NCBI RefSeq assembly: GCF_030445035.2
Contig: NC_080683.1
Location: 87,381,675-87,445,674, forward strand
From: Dasypus novemcinctus
Lineage: Eukaryota; Chordata; Mammalia; Cingulata; Dasypodidae
DNA: 64,000 nucleotides
Reading direction: 5' to 3'
The position numbers and the translations under genes are program-made. Positions 1 to 12,455 of the stretch are shown piece after piece. Under the pieces are notes generated by a model. The model worked only from the letters and a program-made list of their open reading frames with translations, did not search any database and was not told the DNA's origin. Every line of letters starts with the position of its first letter. The stretch's first letter is position 1.

Positions 1-200
1 ACTCTATATAAAGAGATCTTACAACTCAATAAATAAAGAGCAAGCAATCCAATTACAAAATGGGCAAAGGACTTAGACATTTTTATGAAGAGGAAAAAAA
101 AAGTGGCCAAAAAGTACATGAAAAAGTGTTCAATATCACTAGCTATTAGGGAAATGCAAATCAAAATGACAGTGAGATATCCTCTCACACTGCTTAGAAT
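1..200 (+). mobile_element. L1 ORF2 C-terminal fragment
   Basis: The frame from 85 contains AIREMQIKMTVRYPLTLLRM, the hallmark ORF2 C-terminal block of mammalian L1. The element continues beyond the left edge of the window and is cut on the right at about 200. Confidence 0.85.
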
Positions 201-1811
201 GGCCACATCCACACTGTTCTCACCCTCAAAGCTCTGCTCAGAGGCCACCTCCTCGGAGGTCTTGTGCAAAGTACAGGCTTTAGGATTTGGACCCATCACT
301 GGGCCACATCAGAACCCATGACGGGTAAGATAATACAGTGACTTCTCAGAGCCTCGGTTTCCTCAGTAGCGAAATGAGTGACCTGAACCCTTGAGGGTGT
401 GTAAGGCAAGGCTGTGCAGATGAGGGCCAGAAAAGCCTGGACTCAGGAGGCCACCTGGTCAGGGGACTCCAGCCCAGGACAAGCCCCTGAGTGTCAGCAC
501 ATGACCAGGATGGCTCAGAGCAGTGATTCTTAGTCCCGCCTTCAGCTGGTTCAGTTCCCCAGAGTTGGGGGACCTTGAGTGCTGGAGCTTGTGGCTCATC
601 TACAAAATGGGGAACAGCACTGGGCCAGGAGGGGTGCCTTGACAACTGGAACTGCCCCTGCACCCCGGGCAGTCCAGGGCTCTGCCTCTTCCCAGGGCTA
701 CTCACACCCCAGTTGCACCAGCTGAAAGGGGAAGGGTGGTACAATAGAGGGGAGGGGGCGGCTCTATCCCTCCCACTGCCTCCCTAGATACAAGCTGCCT
801 GCAGATCCACAGAGCCACCACGAGGAAGGACTGCGCTAACTCCAGGGTCTGCACCCGCACCTGGTCCACTGCCCTGCATCCCCTCCCAAGGACCTCAACG
901 CTAATGAAGGACAAAGAAAAGGTGCCTAGTATGCTGGGGTCACGTGACAAGGGGGCAAGGACACTGGAGCACTGAACATGCCTGGTGAGGCAAGGTCAAT
1001 TGCAGGCACTGTGGTCCTTTCCGCACAGGCTGTGTATTGGTGCCCAGCTGTTGGCCAGACTCCGGTGTCCTGCATCTGCACATTAGGGAAGTCCCTTGTT
1101 AGCGCAGGACCCTCACTTCGGCATTCCCCACCCATACCCAGGCCAAAGATCCTGGCTCACGGTCATCGTTGAATACGCCCTCATCTTAATACCTGCCAAG
1201 CCCTCTGTGTGCAAGCAGGAAACTGAGGCTAGAGAGAGGCAGACAAAAGGATTGGGCAGAATACAGAGGATCACGAAACTTCTGGCCTCCAAGGCCTGGA
1301 CTCAACCCAGGCCTGGGAGATGAGAGCCCCTAAACCCTGGGGGACCCCAAACTGCTCCTGCCCATGTGAAGCTCTTTCTTCTCAGCATCCTAATGAGTTC
1401 ACAAACATAGGCCCAGAGATTCAGAATAAGTACTGGGCGTGGGCAGTGGAGGGGGAGGCAGAGTAGAGCTGGATGCAGGGAGGTGATGAGGCGACAGAGG
1501 AGAGGGCTTGGAGACAGCTCTGCCAGGGGGTAATGGCATCAGCTGTCTGGGTATGGGAGGGGGATGCCGCATTGGGGTAGAGGGCGCTGTCAAGGGGCTC
1601 TCCTAACGCGCGGATGCAGAGGACTCCGTGTAGGACGCCGGGTGGTGCCAACAGCTGGGACCCGCAGGAGGCCTGGGAGGAACAGAGGCCGCTGTGTGGA
1701 ACGGACCCCGCCTCCCAGGCATGCGCGGTGCGCCAACGGCTCCTCCACCAACTCCCTTGCCAAGCGACCCCCGCACACTAGGTACCTGCTCTTTATCCTC
1801 CACTCGCTTGA
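201..1811. other. Apparently single-copy DNA with MIR fragments
   Basis: No gene is recognised. MIR-like pieces lie at about 340-470 (+; CCTCGGTTTCCTCAGTAGCG) and about 1190-1340 (-; GGAAACTGAGGCTAGAGAGA). The rest is moderately GC-rich and has no codon-like open frame longer than its shadows. Confidence 0.5.
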
Positions 1812-1912
1812 GGACAACAGAAGAGGACAAAGAAGACACAGCAAATAGACAGAGAACAGACAACCGGGGTGGTGGGGGAAGGGGAGAGAAATAAATAAAT
1901 CTTTTAAATTTT
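1812..1912 (+). mobile_element. DAS-type SINE tail fragment
   Basis: Only the 3' end remains: GAGGACAACAGAAGAGGACA, the AGAACAGACAACCGGGGTGG segment and an AAATAAATAAATC tail, as in the intact copies further on. The tRNA-like head is missing. Confidence 0.8.
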
Positions 1913-1984
1913 TAAAAATTTAAAAATTTAAAAAATAAAAATATAAAAACAAGGACCCCTCTTAAAAATTTTTTTTAATGTATA

Positions 1985-2310
1985 CTCTTTCCAATTTTAT
2001 TTCCCCTTTTGATCCAGTCTGTAAGGATTTTCCCACTACCACTCCATTTAAACTGCCCTTCTCAAGGTCACCAGCAACTTCCACATCTCTAAATCCAATG
2101 GTTATTCCTCAGTCTTCATCTGATTTGCATATAGTGGATCACTTCCTGATCTCTGAAACACTTGGCTTCAGGGACACCCGGTCCACTGGCTTTCCTCCCA
2201 TCTGTCTAGCCTCTCCTTCTTACTTTCCTGGGTCCTGTTCTTCTAACTTCTAAATCCCGGGAGCCCTTCAGGATTGGTTTTCAAAACTCTTCTCTATTTC
2301 CTCAGTCATA
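1985..2310 (+). mobile_element. L2 (CR1-type LINE) reverse-transcriptase fragment
   Basis: The + strand translation keeps an L2 ORF2 pattern: SPATSTSLNP, then VDHFLISETLGFRDT and a Ser/Pro-rich tail. This matches the mammalian L2 consensus block for AFDTVDHSLLLETL...GFRDT as I recall it. It has decayed and is not coding. Confidence 0.7.
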
Positions 2311-2329
2311 AGAGGAAAGTCTTTTTCCA

Positions 2330-3355
2330 TAGCAAACTTCATTGCTGAAAGATTTTGGAGCAATGTCTATGAGAGTCCACAAGGAAGTACAAGCCAAGAA
2401 TCCATGGCCAACATGAAAGAACTCAGGGAATACTATTTACATGAGCCCATTTGAGAAATCTAGAGAAGATTCAGCCAACCAAGATGGCTGAAAAAGTACT
2501 GCAAAAGAACTGGCAGTGATCACTGACTCAAACTACAGGACTGAGAAGAATATGGGGATTATAGGGACAAAACAGAATGTGTTATAAAGCCTGACATGTA
2601 GAAATGATACAGCTAACAAAAGGTGGGAAGCAAAGGGTGGAAAAGAAAGAAAGTACCCTGATAGTTTCATCATGGTACTGAGTAACAGAGAACCAAAATA
2701 ATAGAGGTAAACACTAAGAAAGAGGATATGCTTACTAAAATCAAGTGATGGAGGAGAGTGTGGGAAGGAAGAGAAATATATTAATTCTATCATTGTTCAT
2801 AGTAGAAAGTTATTAGATACTGTCAGATCAGGAGAGAGAAGATGGATTGATTATTCAATGAGTAGTATTCAGTATAAAATAAACTGGATAATTCCTAAGA
2901 AAAAATAGATTACTACTTCATATCAGTCACCAAAATAAATTATAGAAAGATTAGAGATTTAATATAAAATAAAACCATAAAGATATTAGAAGGAATTTAA
3001 ATAATACGGAGTGAGGAATGCTTTTTAAACATGTCAGCAATGACAGAATCTATAAAAATGAAAACTTTAATTTGAAGAAAAAATACCATAAGCAATGTAA
3101 GAAGGCAAATAATGAAATGGGGAAAAATTCAGCAACACACATTAGAGTCACAGTTATTATAGGAAAATAGTTCACAAAGGAAAACATTCCAATAGAAAAA
3201 TAGACAAAGGACAGGAAGAGACAATCCCCAAATGAAAAAAATGGAAATGGCTGAGAAGCCTATGAAAAAATATTTACACGACTTAGTAATAAAATACAAA
3301 AATTTTTTTGGGGGGGTGCAATATGAGACAATATTTACATATTCCACACTGATTT
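2330..3355 (+). mobile_element. Degenerate L1 (ORF2 C-terminal region), plus strand
   Basis: The stretch at about 3165-3290 (a TAGACAAAGGACAGGAAGAG-like block, then CCTATGAAAAAATATTTACA) matches the L1 ORF2 3' region in sense orientation, strongly decayed. 2330-2870 is AT-rich and only tentatively part of the same element. Confidence 0.5.
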
Positions 3356-3364
3356 CTCCATCTG

Positions 3365-5040
3365 CTGGTATGGTTTGTTTGTTTTTTAAATAAATTTTTT
3401 ATAACAGAAGTTGTGAACTTACAAAACAATCAGGCACATGTGTAAAATTCCCATACAACAACCCTTCATCAACTCAACACACCGTTGTGGAACATTTGTT
3501 ATAGATTATGAGATATCAGATTATTACCACTATGGTCCATAGTGTACATTTGGCATCTTTTTTCCATACCCCCCTATTATTAACACAGTATACCTTTGGT
3601 ATTTTTTTTAAAGATTTATTTATTTATTTATTTTTATTTAATCCCCTCCCCCCCACTTGTCTTCTCTGTGTCCACTCACTGTGGGCTCTTCTGTGACCAC
3701 TTCTATACTTATCAGCGGCACCAGGAATCTGTGTTTCTTTTTGTTGCCTCATCTTGTGTCAGCTCTCTGTGTGTGTGGCACCATTCCTGGGCAGGCTGCA
3801 CTTTCTTTCGCACTGGGCAGCTCTCCTTATGGGGCGCACTCCTTGCACATGGGGCTCCCCTACGCGGGGGACACCCCTGCGTGTCAGGGCACTCCTTGTG
3901 CGCATCAGCACTGCACATGGGCCAGCTGCACACGGGTCAAGGAGGCCCAGGGTTTGAACCACGGCCCTCCCATGTGGTAGGCAGACACCCTTATCCATTG
4001 GGCCAAGTCTGCTTCCCTACCTTTGGTATTGATGCAAGAATATTACAGTATTGCTATTAACTATAGTCCATATGTTATATTAATTGTATTTTTCCCATGC
4101 TTCTCCAAATTCCCACCAGTTTACAATAGTGATGGGTCTATAGTGGTAATAGTACAAATGTGAGAATGTCCTTCTGTAAAATAGTACTAGTAATCACAAT
4201 TCTCATCCACCTCTGGGTTCACTGTTTTATTTAGTCCCTAGATTATTTTCTAGCTTCTTTCAAATAACATTTACATCCCTAGACTACCATTCTCAGCCAC
4301 AATCCCACTGTAAACCAGCTGCTACTCACTATAATGTGTTACCATCAACTCTGTCCATTTCCACACTTTCACAGTCAAGTTAATTAAAACTTCTACATAT
4401 ACATTAAGCATCAGTACTCCTTTGCAGCCCTCCTCTTATCTCCTAATAAACTATACTCTAGGTCCTAAATCCGTGTGTTTATTCTTCATATTTAGTTCAT
4501 ATTAGTGAGACCATGCAATATTTGTCCTTTTATGTAAAGTCTTCAAGATTCATCCATGCTATCGTATGTGTCCCAATTTCATTTCTTCTTACTGCAGCAT
4601 AGTATTCCATCATGTGCATATACTACATTTTGTTTATCCATTCATCTGTTGATGGACATTTGGGTTGTTTCATCTTTTGGCACTTGTGAACAACACTGCT
4701 ATGAACATCAGTGTGCAGATATCTATTTGTGTCATAGTCTTCAGTTCTTCTGGTTATAGTCCTAGAGAGGAATTGCTGGATCATATGGCAGTTCTATATT
4801 TAGCTTCCTGAGGAACCACCAAACTGTATTCGAAGGAGGCTGCACCATTTTACAATCCCACCAGCAATGAAAGAGTGTTCCTATTTCTTCACATCCTCTC
4901 CAACACTTATTGCTTGCCGTTTTAAAAATAATGGTCATTCTATGTGGTGTGAGATTATGTCTCATTGTTGTTTTTATTTAAAATGCAAAATAATTTTTTA
5001 AATGTATAAACTTTTTTCATTGTTTTTAGGATTTATAAAT
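3365..5040 (-). mobile_element. L1 3' end (5'-truncated), minus strand
   Basis: The L1 3' UTR (TTGTGAACTTACAAAACAAT, about 3410-3430) leads to the ORF2 C-terminus at about 4500-4965, where the minus strand reads [19 protein letters not shown]. The element is split by a SINE at 3604-4018 and stops near 5040, where the U6-mRNA chimera begins. Confidence 0.85.
3604..4018 (-). mobile_element. DAS-type tRNA-derived SINE
   Basis: This complete copy has its tRNA-like head at about 4018 (minus strand GGGAAGCAGACTTGGCCCAA) with B box GGTTCAAACC, and its A-rich tail at 3604. A perfect 12-bp target duplication ACCTTTGGTATT flanks it (3592-3603, 4019-4030). It splits an L1 3' end. Confidence 0.93.
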
Positions 5041-5079
5041 AATAAATGACTTCATCTTTTTGCCCAGCATTCCAAGGAA

Positions 5080-5195
5080 TTTTTTTCTCTCTCTTTTTTT
5101 TAGTAGAACTGAACTTTATTCAAAATCTGTCATTATCTTACCTATCATCTCCCGTCTATGAAAGGGAAGAAAAGTCCTGGTCAAGTGTACCAGAT
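5080..5195 (-). pseudogene. mRNA 3'-end fragment fused to the U6 pseudogene
   Basis: On the minus strand the sequence right after U6 runs for about 94 bp, carries AATAAA (TTTATT on the + strand, 5115-5120) and ends 13 bases later in an A-rich tract (5080-5101 on the + strand). This is the layout of a polyadenylated mRNA 3' end. The source gene was not recognised. With the adjoining U6 it makes a U6-mRNA chimeric retrocopy. Confidence 0.65.
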
Positions 5196-5302
5196 AAAAA
5201 TATAGAATGCTTCATGAATTTGCATGTCATTCTTGCCTGGGGACCATGCTAATTTTTTCTGTATTGTTCCAATTTTAGTATATGTGCTACCTACATGAGC
5301 AC
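5196..5302 (-). pseudogene. RNU6: U6 snRNA retropseudogene
   Basis: The reverse strand from 5302 to 5196 matches the whole U6 snRNA from memory: a GTGCTC-like start, the ACATATACTAAAATTGGAA core, the AGCATGG segment and a 3' end close to GAAGC...ATATTTT. It has several substitutions, so it is a pseudogene. It is joined without a gap to a separate sequence that carries its own poly(A) signal (see the next feature). Confidence 0.88.
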
Positions 5303-5307
5303 AAACA

Positions 5308-5402
5308 GTAGGATTTTTTTTGAGGTACCAGGGCTGGGGATTGAACACGGGACCTCATAAGTGGGAAGCTGGTGCTCAACCACTGAGCCACATTGGCTCC
5401 TG
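5308..5402 (-). mobile_element. Short monomeric tRNA-derived SINE
   Basis: This head-only copy of about 95 bp has, on the minus strand, AGGAGCCAATGTGGCTCAGT and a B box, followed directly by an A-rich tail. It lies immediately beside the U6 chimera. Confidence 0.75.
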
Positions 5403-6830
5403 ATAGTCTCTGTTTAAAGTCCAGCAACTGCACTAGGATATATCTGTGTGCCTCATTCTGGTGTGCTTTCCTGGAACAAGGTGTGCCCTTAAAATTTATA
5501 GATTCAAGTCCATCTTTTTTTTTCCTTCCTCTTGAATTATATCTTTAATTATTTGTTCCATTATTTAGCTTTTAACTTTCTTCTTTGAGAATACCAGTGA
5601 GCATATGTTGGCTCTTTACTTAGCATTCATTTCTTTATCTTTCTAATCCTTTTAAATTTTTTCACTTTATTTTGTGAAAAATAAAAGTGTATTTTCACTT
5701 TAAATGTGAAAAACATTTCTATTCTCTACATCATTCAGATATATCTCAAGCACCTTACATTATCTAAAAATTTTTTAACTTCTTTTTTTATTCTGCCAGC
5801 TCACAATTTATCTTATTATGTTTTAATTTTTTCCTTCAACTTTTTCTTTAACTTTTATTTTGAAATAATTTCAAACCTACAGAACAGTTGCAAAAATAAT
5901 GCAAGCCCCATGCAGAAAACAACCCCTCATCCCAGATCAGATCCATCAATTTTAACATTTTGACACCTTTGCCCTATCCTTCTGTCTGTCTCTCTTTTGT
6001 AAACATCTGAGAGCAGGTTGCACACATCATACTACTTAAACATATAATACTTCCATGTCCATTTCCTATGAACAAAGATATTCACTTACATAATCACTTT
6101 AAGAGCAGTTATCAAATTCAAGAAATTTAATGTTGATACAAAGATTATGAACAATATTTCATTTTTCCTTATGTTCCAATAATATTCTTTTGAGCCTTTT
6201 CTCCTCCATTTTTAGGTCACACCCAGTATCATATGTTGTATTTAATTGTCATTATCTCTTTAGTTTCTCTTTCCTTTTTTTTTGACTGTGGAGGCACATA
6301 TCCAACATAAATCTTCCCATCCCAATGCGTCCCAAGCATACCATTCAGTGGGATTAGTCACATTCACAGCGTTGCGTTACCCTCACCACCATCCATTACT
6401 AGGGCTTTCCCTTCACCCCAAACAGGAACACTATACTCATTTTGCATTAAGCCCCCTTGCTCCTAACATCCCAAGTAGCCTATTCTCAACTTTCTGTCTC
6501 TATGACTTTGCATATTCTCTGGTACTTTCTTTGAGACTACCATGGGGCTTGTATTTAACACCCCAAATCTCTAGCAGTCTCATTTGCTTTGGTATCAATT
6601 TAACAACTTCAATTGCATACATAAACTATGTTCCTATAATCCTCAGTCCCCTACCTCTATGTAGTTCTTGCCATAAATTACATATTTATACATTATGAGT
6701 CCAATAACATTGATTTCTCATTACATTTTATGCATTTGCCTTTTAGATCCTGTAGGAAGTAAGTAGAGTTACAAATGAAACATGCAATAGTGCAGGTATT
6801 AATATTTCCCCATGTCATCTTTGCCAGAGA
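5403..6830 (-). mobile_element. Old L1 3' UTR sequence, minus strand
   Basis: AT-rich DNA includes the mammalian L1 3'-UTR block (about 6330-6480: CATTCACAG...CACCACCATCCATTA, then CCTTCACCCCAAACAG) that also occurs at about 18170-18260 and 27540-27640. The part from 5403 to 5860 is not clearly classified. No gene is seen. Confidence 0.6.
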
Positions 6831-8290
6831 TCTTTATTTTTTCAGGTGGATTCAGTCAATTGTCTAGTGTTCTTTCCTTTCAATCTGCAGAACTCCTTTC
6901 ACCATTTTTTGTAGGGCTGGTCTAGTGATGACAAAGTCCCTCAGCTTTTGTTTATCTGGGAATGTCTTAATTCCTCCCTCATTTTCAAAAGACAGCTTTT
7001 CTGGATAAAAAATTATTGGTTGACAACTTTTTGCTTTCTGAACTTTAAATATGTCTTCCTCCTGCCTTCTTGACTCTGGTTTCTGATGAGAAATTTGCAC
7101 TTAATCTTATCGGAGCCCCCTTATATGTGGCACATTGCTTCTCTCTTGTGACTTTCAGGATTCTCTATCTTTGACAATTGACAGTTTGATTAGAATATAC
7201 TATACACTGTGGGTCTATTTGGGTTTTTTCCTGTTTAGAGTTGTTTTGAGCATCTAGAATATATATATTCATGTCTTTTGTTAAATTTGAGAAGCTTTCA
7301 ACCACTATTTCTTTGAATATTCTCTCTGCCCCATCTCTCTTTCTTCTCCTTCTGGGACTCCCACAATGCATATACTCATACACTTGATAGTATCCAACAA
7401 GCTATGTTTACTTTCCTTCATTCTTTCCTCTTCCTGATCCTCATACTGAATGATGTAAATTTTCTTATCTTCAAGTTCACTGATTCCTTTTTCTGTAAGC
7501 TCCAATCTGCTGTTGAACTCCTCTAGGGGATTTTAAATTTCTGTTACTGTGGCCTTCAGCTCTCTTTGGTTCATTTTCATAATTGCCATCTCTCTTTAAT
7601 GTCTTTTTTTAAAGATTTTAAAAATTTATTTCTCTCCTTTTCCCCACCCCCCAGTTGTCTGCTCTCTCTGTCCATTCACTGTGTGTTCTTCTCTGATCGC
7701 TTCTATCCTTAACAGCAGCACCAGGAATCTGTGTTTCTTTTTGTTGCATCATCTTGCTGTGTCAGCTCTCCATATGTGCGGTGCCATTCTTGAGCAGACT
7801 GCACTTTCTTTCACGCTGGGTGGCTCTCCTTACAGGGCACACCCCTTGTGCATGGGGCTCCCCTCTGTGGGGGACAACCCTGCGTGGCATGGCACTCTTT
7901 GCACACATCAGCACTGCACATGGGTCAGCTCCACATGGGTCAAGGAGGCCCAGGGTTTGAACCGTGGACCTCCTATGTGGTAGGCAGATGCCCTTTCCAT
8001 TGGGCCAAGTCTGCTTCCCTCTTTAATGTCTTTACATTCATCTGTCATTTTCCTGATTTCCCTTAGTCCTTTGTCCATGTTTTCCTTTAGCTCTTTTAGC
8101 ATATTTAGGACCAATTTGAAAATCTTGGTCAGGTATGTCCCAGGTTTGATCCTTTCACTGATAGTTTCTAAAGCTTTAATCTTCTCCTTTCCTTGGGCCA
8201 TTACTCCCTGTTTCTTTGTATTACTGTAATCTTTGTTGAAACCTGGACATTTTTGTATTATAGTGTGTTATTGCTGGAATTTAAACTTTG
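6830..8290 (-). mobile_element. L1 ORF1 fragment, minus strand
   Basis: The minus strand encodes L1 ORF1-like pieces: a C-terminal domain (about 6864-7100, with FYPEKLSF), the RNA-binding domain (about 7165-7383) and the coiled coil (7305-7505 and about 8030-8200). It is more diverged than the L1 to its right and is interrupted by a SINE at 7607-8020. Confidence 0.8.
7607..8020 (-). mobile_element. DAS-type SINE
   Basis: Complete copy in L1 ORF1. A 13-bp target duplication CTTTAATGTCTTT flanks it (7594-7606, 8021-8033). The head is at 8020 and the A-rich tail at 7607. Confidence 0.93.
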
Positions 8291-8840
8291 AGACATCTGT
8301 TCCTTAAGCTTGCATCCTAGTATTTTGACAGAGATTTCTTTGAATGCCAGGAGCTTACAAAGAAAAAAAGGAGGAATAAAAGAAAATACCTCTCCTAGTC
8401 TTTGAGGATTGACCTGTGCAGTAGTCTCCTTCAGGACTTGTCCATACAATGACTTTGTAGAATATCTCCAGATCATTTCTGCAAATGTGTCTTGTCTTAG
8501 GTATAAGTGTGTGGCCCTAGGAATTCTTCCATTTACATGGATATGAATGCCCCTCTTCCCAGATAATTCACTGTGAGGGTTTATTTCTGTTCTCAGTTCT
8601 ATTCCACAGATTGATGTGTCTGTCTTTATGCCAGTACCATGCTATTTTGACCACCGTAGCTTCATAATATGTTTCAAGGTTAGGCAGTGAAATTCCTCCC
8701 ATGTCAGTCTTCTTTTTTAGAATGCTTTTGGCTATTTAGGTGCACTTTCCTTTCCAAATGAATTTGGTAATTGCCTTTTCTAATTCAGTAAAATAGGCTT
8801 TTGGAATTTTGATTGGTATTGCATTGAACCTATAAATCAG

Positions 8841-9350
8841 TGTATTAGTTAGCCAAAGGGATGCTGATGTAAAATACCAGAAATTGGTTGGTTTCTATAA
8901 AGGGTATTTATTTGGGGCAGATGCTTACAGATACCAGGCCATAAAGCATAATTTACTTCCCTCACTAAAGCTTATTTTCACGTGTTGGAGCAAGATGGCT
9001 TCCAACATCTGTGAGAGTTTAGGCGTCCTGTGTTCATCCCTTCCAGAGTTGTGCTTCTCTCTGGGTTCAGGGTTCCTTGCTTCCCAGGCTCCAGCTTCAG
9101 CATCAAACTCCAACATTAAAACTCCAACATTAAGAACCTTTAACTCTGTCCTTTACCAAGTCTTTTATCTGTGAATCCCCACAGATGGGTGGGGACTCAA
9201 TGCCCTACTGGCACAAGAGGTTTACATAATTACTTAATCAAGTAAACCTATGAATCCAATATAATCTCATATGCTCAGAGGAGAAGATCAGCTTATAAAA
9301 ATAATACAATATTTCTTTTTGGAATTCATCAATAATATCAAACTGCTACA
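8841..9350 (+). mobile_element. Solo LTR, family A, copy 1
   Basis: It begins TGTATTAGT and ends AACTGCTACA, with a perfect 5-bp duplication ATCAG (8836-8840, 9351-9355). The uninterrupted L1 elsewhere (37155-37165) reads through ATCAG once, which proves the insertion. TG...CA ends and 5-bp duplications fit an endogenous retrovirus LTR of the ERVL/class III type. Confidence 0.82.
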
Positions 9351-10525
9351 ATCAGTTTGGGTAAGATTGACCTCTTCACAATATTTATTCTTCCAATCCA
9401 TGAACACTGAATGCTTTTCCATTTGTTTAGCTCTTTTTAAATTTCTGTTAGCATTTTTTTTGTAGTTTTCTCCATATAGGCCCTATACTTCTTTGGTTAA
9501 ATTATTTTCTAGGTATTTGAGTTTTTTGTTGCTATTATAAATGGAATTTTCCCCTTATTTCCTTCTCAGGTTGCTCAGTACTAGTATACCAAAATATTGT
9601 TGATTTTTGTATGTTACTCTTGTATCCTGCCACTTTGCTGAATTCTTAATAGTTAAAATAGCTTTGTCATGGATACTTCAGAATTTTCTAAATACAGAAT
9701 CGTGTCATCCACAAACAGTGAGAGTTTTACTTTCTCTTTTACTATTTGGATTTCTTTAATTTTACTATTTGGATTACTTTAATTTCTTTTTCTTGTCTAA
9801 TTGCCCCAGCTAGAACTTCTAGTACAATATTGAATAACAATGGTGACAGTGGGCATCCTTGTCTTGTATCCAATTTTAGAGGGAAAGCTGTCAACATTTT
9901 GCCATTGATTATGATGTTGACGTGGATTTTTCATAAATGCCTTTTATCAGATTGAGGAATTTTCCTTCTATTCTTATCTTTTGAAGTGTTTTTATCAAAA
10001 AAGGATGCTGGATTTGGTTGAATGCCTTTTCTGCATTAATGATATGATCATGTGGTTTTTATCCTTAAATTCGTTAATGTGGTGTATTACACTGATTGAT
10101 TTTCTTTTGTGGAACCAGCCTTGCATACCAGGAATAAATCCCACTTGGTCATGTTTGTATAAGACTTTTGATATGCTGTTGGATTCAATTTTCAGGTATT
10201 TTGTTGAGAGTTTTTATATCTCTGTTCATTAGAGAGGGTCTGTAATTTTCTTTTCTTGTATTATCTTTACCTGGTTTGGGTATTAGGGTGATGTTGGCTT
10301 CAGAAAATGTGTTAGATAATTTTCCCTCCTCTTCAATTTTTTATAAGAGTTTAACCAGGGTTGGTGTTAATTCTTTTTGAAATGCTTGGTAAAATTCACC
10401 TGAGAAATCTTCTGGTTCTGGACATTTGTTTGCTGGAAGACTTTTGATGATGGATTCAATCTGTTTAAATGTGATTGATTTGTTAAGTTCTTGTATTTCT
10501 TGTAGCATCAGTGTAGATTGGTTAT

Positions 10526-11067
10526 TGTATTAGTGAGTCAAAGGGGTACTGATGCAAAATACCAGAAACTGGTTGGTTTTCATAAAGGGTATTTATCTGG
10601 GGTAGGAGCTTACAAATATCAGGCCATAAAGCTTAAGTTACTTCCCTTACCAAAGTCTATTTTCACGAATTGGAGCAAGATGGCTGCGGACAGCTGTAAG
10701 GGTTCAGGCTTCCTGGGTTCCTCCCTTCCTTAAGCTTCTTTTTATTCCAGGCTGAGGGTTCCTTTCTTTCTGGGGCTTGCTTCTGTTTCCTCTGTGAGCT
10801 TACTTCCCGGGCTCCAGCTTAAGACTTTAGCATCAAACTCTGACATTAAAACTCCAACATCAAAAACCCTCAACTCTGTCCTTTGCCATGTCTTTTATCT
10901 GTGAGTCCCCATCCACCAAGGGGCAGGTACTCAACACCCTACTGACACTCTTAATCAAGTAAACCTCTTAATCCAATATAATCTCATGCGCCCAGAGTGA
11001 AAGAGCAGTTTACAAACATAATCCAATATTTCTTTTTGGAATTCATCAGTAATATCAAACTGCTACA
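10526..11067 (+). mobile_element. Solo LTR, family A, copy 2
   Basis: Same ends as copy 1. The 5-bp duplication GTTAT / GTTGT has one difference. It sits in L1 ORF2. Confidence 0.8.
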
Positions 11068-12039
11068 GTTGTGCATTTCTAGGAGTTTGTCCATTTCATC
11101 TAGGTTGTCTAGTTTGTTAGAATATAGTTTCTCATAATATCCTCTTATGATCCTTTTTATTTCTGTGGGGTCAGTCATAACTTCCTCCCTTTCATTTCTG
11201 CTTGTATTTATTTGCATTTTCTCTCTCTTTTTCTTTGTTAGTCTAGCTAGGGGTTTGTCAATTTTATCAACATGCTCAGAGAACCAAATTTTGTTGGTTT
11301 TCTCTATTGCTTTTGTTCTCAATTTCATTCAGTTTTGTTCTAATCTTTATTATTTCTTTCCTTCTGCTTGCTTTGGAATAGGTTTGCTGTTCTTTTTCTA
11401 GTTTCTCTAGTTGTTCAGTTAAATCTGAGTTTAGCTCTTTCTTCTTTTTTAATATAGGCATTTAGGGCCATAAATTTCCCTCTCAAGACTGCCTTCACTG
11501 TATCCCATAAGTTTTGATAAGTTCTGTTTTTGTTTTCATTTGTCACTATATATTTACTGATTTTGCTTGCAAATTCTTCTTTGACACACTGATTATTAAA
11601 GAGTGTGTTGTTCAGTCTCCACACCTTTGCAAATTTACTTTTTTCCTGTCTATTATTGATTTCCAATTTCATTCCATTATGATCTGAGAAGTTGCTTTAT
11701 ATAATTTCAATCATTTTGTATTTATTGAGAGCTGCATTGTACCCTAAGATGTGGTCTATCCTGGAGAAAGATCCATGGGCACTTGAGAAGAATGTATAGC
11801 CCTCTGAGTTTGGATGCAGAGTTCTGTATATGTCTATCAGAAGTAACTCATTTATCATATTGTTCAAGTTCTCTGTTTCCTTGTTGATCTTCTGTCTATC
11901 TTCTATCTATCTATCTTCTATCTAATGATGTGAGTGGGGTGTTGAAGTTTCCAATAATTATTGTAGAGATGTCTATTTTTCCCTTCAGTTTTGCAGTTTG
12001 TCTCATGTATTTTGGGGCACCCTGGTTAGGTACATAAAA

Positions 12040-12455
12040 ATTTTTTTTAAGGTTTTTTATTTCTTTATTTATTTCTCTCCCCTTCCCCCCCCCCCACCCC
12101 CAGTTGTCTCTTCTCTGTGTCTATTTGCTGCGTCTTCTTTGTCCACTTCTGTTGTTGTCAGCGGCGTGGGAATCTGTGTTTCTTTTTGTTGTGTCAGCTC
12201 TCTGTGTGTGCAGCACCATTCCTGGGCAGGCTGCACTTTGTTTTGCACTGGTTGGCTCTCCTTACGGGGCACACTCCTTGCGCGTGGGGCTCCCCTACAC
12301 GGGGGACACCCCCTGCATGGCAGGGCACTCCTTGTGCGCATCAGCACTGCGCATTGGCCAGCTCCACACGGGTCAAGGAGGCCTGAGGTTTGAACCGAGG
12401 ACCTCCCATGTGGTAGACGGAGGCCCTAACCACTGGGCCAAGTCCACCGCCCTCC
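12040..12455 (-). mobile_element. DAS-type SINE (first of an adjacent pair)
   Basis: Complete copy of the TGGCCCAGTGGTTAGGG head type, with the head at 12455. It inserted in L1 ORF2 and is directly abutted by a second SINE. Confidence 0.9.

Noticed and set aside
1399-1863. Overlapping 60-95-residue frames on both strands near 1.4-1.9 kb
   Set aside because: Compositionally open by GC content, with no family resemblance; part is a SINE tail.
3596-4060. Many recurring 90-150-residue open frames with similar proteins (CAHQHCTWAS, GLPYAGDTP and similar)
   Set aside because: They all come from DAS-type SINEs read in several frames; the same false proteins recur at every copy.
11276-11672. Endonuclease and reverse-transcriptase open frames as possible genes
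   Set aside because: They are decayed L1 ORF2 pieces with stops, frameshifts and nested insertions.
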